A DNA stretch of 7,340 nt. Origin: Candidatus Cloacimonadota bacterium (GTDB lineage Bacteria; Cloacimonadota; Cloacimonadia; JGIOTU-2; B8-G9). The notes below the pieces were generated by a model that saw nothing but the letters and a program-made list of their open reading frames with translations, was not told the origin of the DNA and did no database searches. The stretch covers positions 1-7,340 of the forward strand of contig QMNM01000065.1 in NCBI GenBank assembly GCA_003647765.1, in the 5' to 3' direction. Positions 5,539 through 7,340 of the stretch are shown here, piece after piece (position 1 is the first letter of the stretch; every line of letters begins with the position of its first letter). The position numbers and the translations under genes are program-made.

Positions 5539-6627
5539 ATGACAGATAAGGAGAAAAAATCTCAGTTAAAAAATGCAGTTGAACAGATAGAGAAAAGGTA
5601 TGGGGTAGGTGCCATTATGAGATTAGGTGACCGAGCGAAGGTCAAAATTGATGTTATTCCAACAGGTGCTTATAATTTAGATGCGGCATTGGGTATAGGT
5701 GGAATTCCTCGTGGCAGAATAACAGAGATATATGGTTCAGAAGCATCTGGAAAGACCACTCTTGCATTACATATTGCAGCAGAAGCCCAGAAACAAAATG
5801 GTATTGTTGCATTTATTGATGCTGAGCATGCACTGGATCCGATTTATGCTCATAATTTGGGCGTAAATACAGATGAAATGCTTATTTCCCAGCCTGATTC
5901 AGGAGAACAGGCATTAGAAATTGTTGAAGCACTCATACGAAGTAATGCTGTTGATGCAGTTATTGTAGATTCTGTAGCGGCATTAGTGCCTCGTGCAGAA
6001 ATTGAAGGTGATATGGGTGATTCACATGTGGGATTACAGGCTCGTTTAATGTCCCAGGCACTTCGGAAGCTCACTTCTGTTATATGTAAATCAAACTGTG
6101 CCCTTGTTTTTATCAATCAGACAAGAATGAAAATAGGCACGCCTGCTTTTATGGATCCGCATACCACAACAGGTGGACTTGCTCTTAAATTCTATACTTC
6201 TGTAAGAATTGAGGTAAGAAGAAGTAAGAACATAAAAAATGCTACTAGTGATTCAGATGTTATAGGTAATGACATTGTGGCTAAGATTGTAAAAAACAAA
6301 CTCGCTCCACCTTTCAAAAAGGTAACTTTTGGAATTATATATGGTAAAGGCATTTCACAGTTAGGTATTGTGATTGATGAAGCTATTGAAAATAAAATCA
6401 TTACTAAGCGAGGTGCTTGGTTCTCTTATGGCGATATTCGTATAGGTCAAGGAAAAGAGAATACTAAAAATTATCTACGATCTAATCCAGAAATTTATAA
6501 AGAAATTGAACATAAGGTTAAACTAGCATTAAAATTAGAATCTCCAGACCAGGAAACAAGTCAAACTAATCCGTCTAAACAAGATGATAATAACAAAGAT
6601 ACAAAAACAAAAGGGGAAGAAAAATAG
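5539..6627 (+). CDS. recA: Recombinase RecA
   Basis: DNA-dependent ATPase that forms filaments on single-stranded DNA for strand exchange, and co-protease for SOS repressors. It has 362 residues; the core aligns without gaps to E. coli numbering up to loop L2. Features in order: N-terminal polymerisation helix with [13 protein letters not shown] (19-31); Walker [10 protein letters not shown] (66-74); catalytic Glu96 in IDAEHALDP (93-101); Walker B VIVDS (141-145); loop L1 around [10 protein letters not shown] (154-163); [10 protein letters not shown] (191-200) with sensor Gln194; loop L2 (200-213) ending TTTGG; KNK (252-254); C-terminal domain with [15 protein letters not shown] (292-306). 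The tail (335-362) is charged and probably disordered. AAGGAGA stands 8 nt before the ATG. Oddities are Ser67 where Pro is usual in Walker A, one extra residue in L2, Leu214 where Asn or Arg is usual in GGNALKF, and IVAK (246-249) in place of the usual RVK. The last 44 nt are shared with recX. Confidence 0.96.
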   Translation: MTDKEKKSQLKNAVEQIEKRYGVGAIMRLGDRAKVKIDVIPTGAYNLDAALGIGGIPRGRITEIYGSEASGKTTLALHIAAEAQKQNGIVAFIDAEHALDPIYAHNLGVNTDEMLISQPDSGEQALEIVEALIRSNAVDAVIVDSVAALVPRAEIEGDMGDSHVGLQARLMSQALRKLTSVICKSNCALVFINQTRMKIGTPAFMDPHTTTGGLALKFYTSVRIEVRRSKNIKNATSDSDVIGNDIVAKIVKNKLAPPFKKVTFGIIYGKGISQLGIVIDEAIENKIITKRGAWFSYGDIRIGQGKENTKNYLRSNPEIYKEIEHKVKLALKLESPDQETSQTNPSKQDDNNKDTKTKGEEK

Positions 6628-7255
6628 GTATAATATATTTATTGATGGAAAAGAGCAGTTCTCCATTTCTGATGCAGTATTGATAGAAAACGGGCTAATT
6701 GAAGGCAAGGAAATAACAATACAAGAATTTGAGAATTTGAAAAAGGAGGCAGTTAAGTCCAATTGTGAGGAATGCCTCCTTTCTTATTTAGATTACAGAA
6801 TGCGTTCGGAAAGAGAAATTTTTAATCATCTTCGTAAAAAAGGGTATCCTATTTACATTATTATGCCTTTGATTCAAAAATATAAAAAATATGGCTACAT
6901 AAATGATATGCAATTCGCAAAAAAATATCTGGAAGATTTGATAAATTTCCATGCTCAAGGGAAATTTATGCTAAAATATAAACTGCAAAGCAAAGGCATA
7001 TCTAAGGATTTAGCAGAACATACAATAGATGAAATATTATCCCCAGAAAAAGAGATAGAATTAGCAATTACCCTATTAAAAAAAAATGAATATAAGTTCA
7101 AAAAATTTAAAGGGAAAGAGCTTTATAGCAAAGTATATGCCTTTTTGAGAAGGAAGGGATTTTCTAATGATATTATCAGAGAAGCGATAGAGCATACAAC
7201 AGAAATAACTAATTACAAATATCTAATTTCTAATAAAATGTCAGATGACAAATAA
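6584..7255 (+). CDS. recX: Regulatory protein RecX
   Basis: Small helical protein that binds the groove of the RecA filament and limits its growth and activity. The 223 residues begin with the typical N-terminus ([20 protein letters not shown], residues 3-22), including the short strand region before GLIEGKEIT. Three RecX three-helix repeats follow: [24 protein letters not shown] (65-88) with its continuation to about 117, a second around 125-152 ([20 protein letters not shown]), and a third around 180-203 ([24 protein letters not shown]). The ATG at 6584 lies inside recA, giving a 44-nt overlap. It is preferred because the family N-terminus begins right there and no later Met occurs before residue 73. 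No good ribosome site precedes it, so low translation coupled to recA is likely, in line with RecX being scarcer than RecA. A perfect inverted repeat lies inside the gene at 6742-6782. Confidence 0.92.
   Translation: MIITKIQKQKGKKNRYNIFIDGKEQFSISDAVLIENGLIEGKEITIQEFENLKKEAVKSNCEECLLSYLDYRMRSEREIFNHLRKKGYPIYIIMPLIQKYKKYGYINDMQFAKKYLEDLINFHAQGKFMLKYKLQSKGISKDLAEHTIDEILSPEKEIELAITLLKKNEYKFKKFKGKELYSKVYAFLRRKGFSNDIIREAIEHTTEITNYKYLISNKMSDDK
6742..6782 (+). repeat. Perfect 10-bp inverted repeat inside recX
   Basis: AAAGGAGGCA (6742-6751) and its exact complement TGCCTCCTTT (6773-6782) flank a 21-nt loop within codons of the start of the first RecX repeat. The left arm contains a full Shine-Dalgarno-like AAGGAGG; the right arm resembles the anti-Shine-Dalgarno end of 16S rRNA (CCTCCTTT). 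In the mRNA the stem would hide the internal SD-like site. TCTTATTTA follows, too weak a T run for a clear terminator. A role in attenuating or pausing recX expression is possible; chance is not excluded. Confidence 0.5.
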
Positions 7256-7294
7256 TAAAAAAGAGATTGATTACAGCCCTGTTGGGAAAAAGAA

Positions 7295-7340
7295 ATGAAC
7301 AGTAAGAATATAATAATCAAGCGTATTAAGAGGTATTTTA
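7295..7340 (+). CDS. Possible start of a downstream gene (partial, unidentified)
   Basis: An ATG at 7295 opens a frame that runs off the window, beginning MNSKNIIIKRIKRYF. GGGA at 7283-7286 lies 8 nt upstream and is a weak ribosome site. The basic, hydrophobic N-terminus could precede a membrane segment. It does not resemble the start of alaS, a frequent neighbour of recX. Only 15 codons are visible, so neither identity nor reality is secure. Confidence 0.25.
   Translation, partial: MNSKNIIIKRIKRYF

Noticed and set aside
5850-6116. Minus-strand open frame opposite recA
   Set aside because: It is low-complexity (Ser/Ala/Thr-rich) and lies wholly within a well-conserved gene, so it is a shadow. 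The minus-strand frames at 4753-4953, 5268-5468, 6192-6401 and 6535-6762 are rejected for the same reason.
7245-7298. 17-codon frame starting within the end of recX and ending in an ATGA overlap with the ATG at 7295
   Set aside because: The ATGA junction is suggestive, but there is no ribosome site, the peptide matches no family I know, and frames this short are common by chance.
7256-7340. Terminator after recX, or the start of alaS
   Set aside because: No stem followed by a T run is visible, and the frame at 7295 does not resemble the N-terminus of alanyl-tRNA synthetase.
1-7340. CRISPR array, tRNA or rRNA genes, insertion sequence
   Set aside because: No regularly spaced direct repeats, no cloverleaf-like or rRNA-like sequence and no transposase frame were recognised. 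The only tandem repeat is the short octamer tract at 1136-1159.

Overview
This is an AT-rich bacterial window (GC roughly one third, judged by eye). It carries eight intact or nearly intact genes, all on the + strand. The Fmt, RecA, RecX and ThpR proteins are bacterial in type. The sequence alone does not fix a phylum. The low GC, the intergenic hairpins, the CTCTGTG-type octamer repeat and the mix of families would suit an uncultured candidate-phylum bacterium, but that is inference.

Region 1 (1-1160): the tail of an upstream frame, possibly peptide deformylase, overlaps fmt (methionyl-tRNA formyltransferase, TTG start). After fmt lies a 180-bp gap packed with three hairpins, a terminator-like T run and three 8-bp-periodic CTCTGTG units. 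It looks like a terminator plus repeat-derived DNA.

Region 2 (1175-2188): a membrane-anchored, cysteine-rich DUF116 protein, followed by the frameshifted remnant of a restriction-endonuclease-like gene. That remnant fills the gap before the next gene.

Region 3 (2212-4415): two separate peptidase genes. One is a cytoplasmic PepT-like M20 zinc aminopeptidase. The other is a membrane-anchored M23 (LytM-type) murein endopeptidase with a coiled coil.

Region 4 (4412-7255): a compact probable operon behind a good extended -10 promoter. It encodes a PF04008 'adenosine-specific kinase', ThpR (RNA 2',3'-cyclic phosphodiesterase), RecA and RecX. Spacing is very tight: TAATG overlap, 3 nt, then a 44-nt overlap. 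recA therefore has no visible promoter or SOS box of its own. A possible further gene begins at 7295 and runs off the end.

The genes are mostly housekeeping: translation initiation, peptide turnover, cell-wall remodelling, RNA-end and nucleoside chemistry, recombination. I found no clear undescribed multi-gene system. The points most worth checking are the decayed nuclease, the repeat cluster after fmt, substitutions at usually conserved sites in Fmt (Asn to Ser) and RecA (Pro to Ser in Walker A), the adenosine-kinase/ThpR/RecA linkage, and a perfect 10-bp SD/anti-SD-like inverted repeat inside recX.
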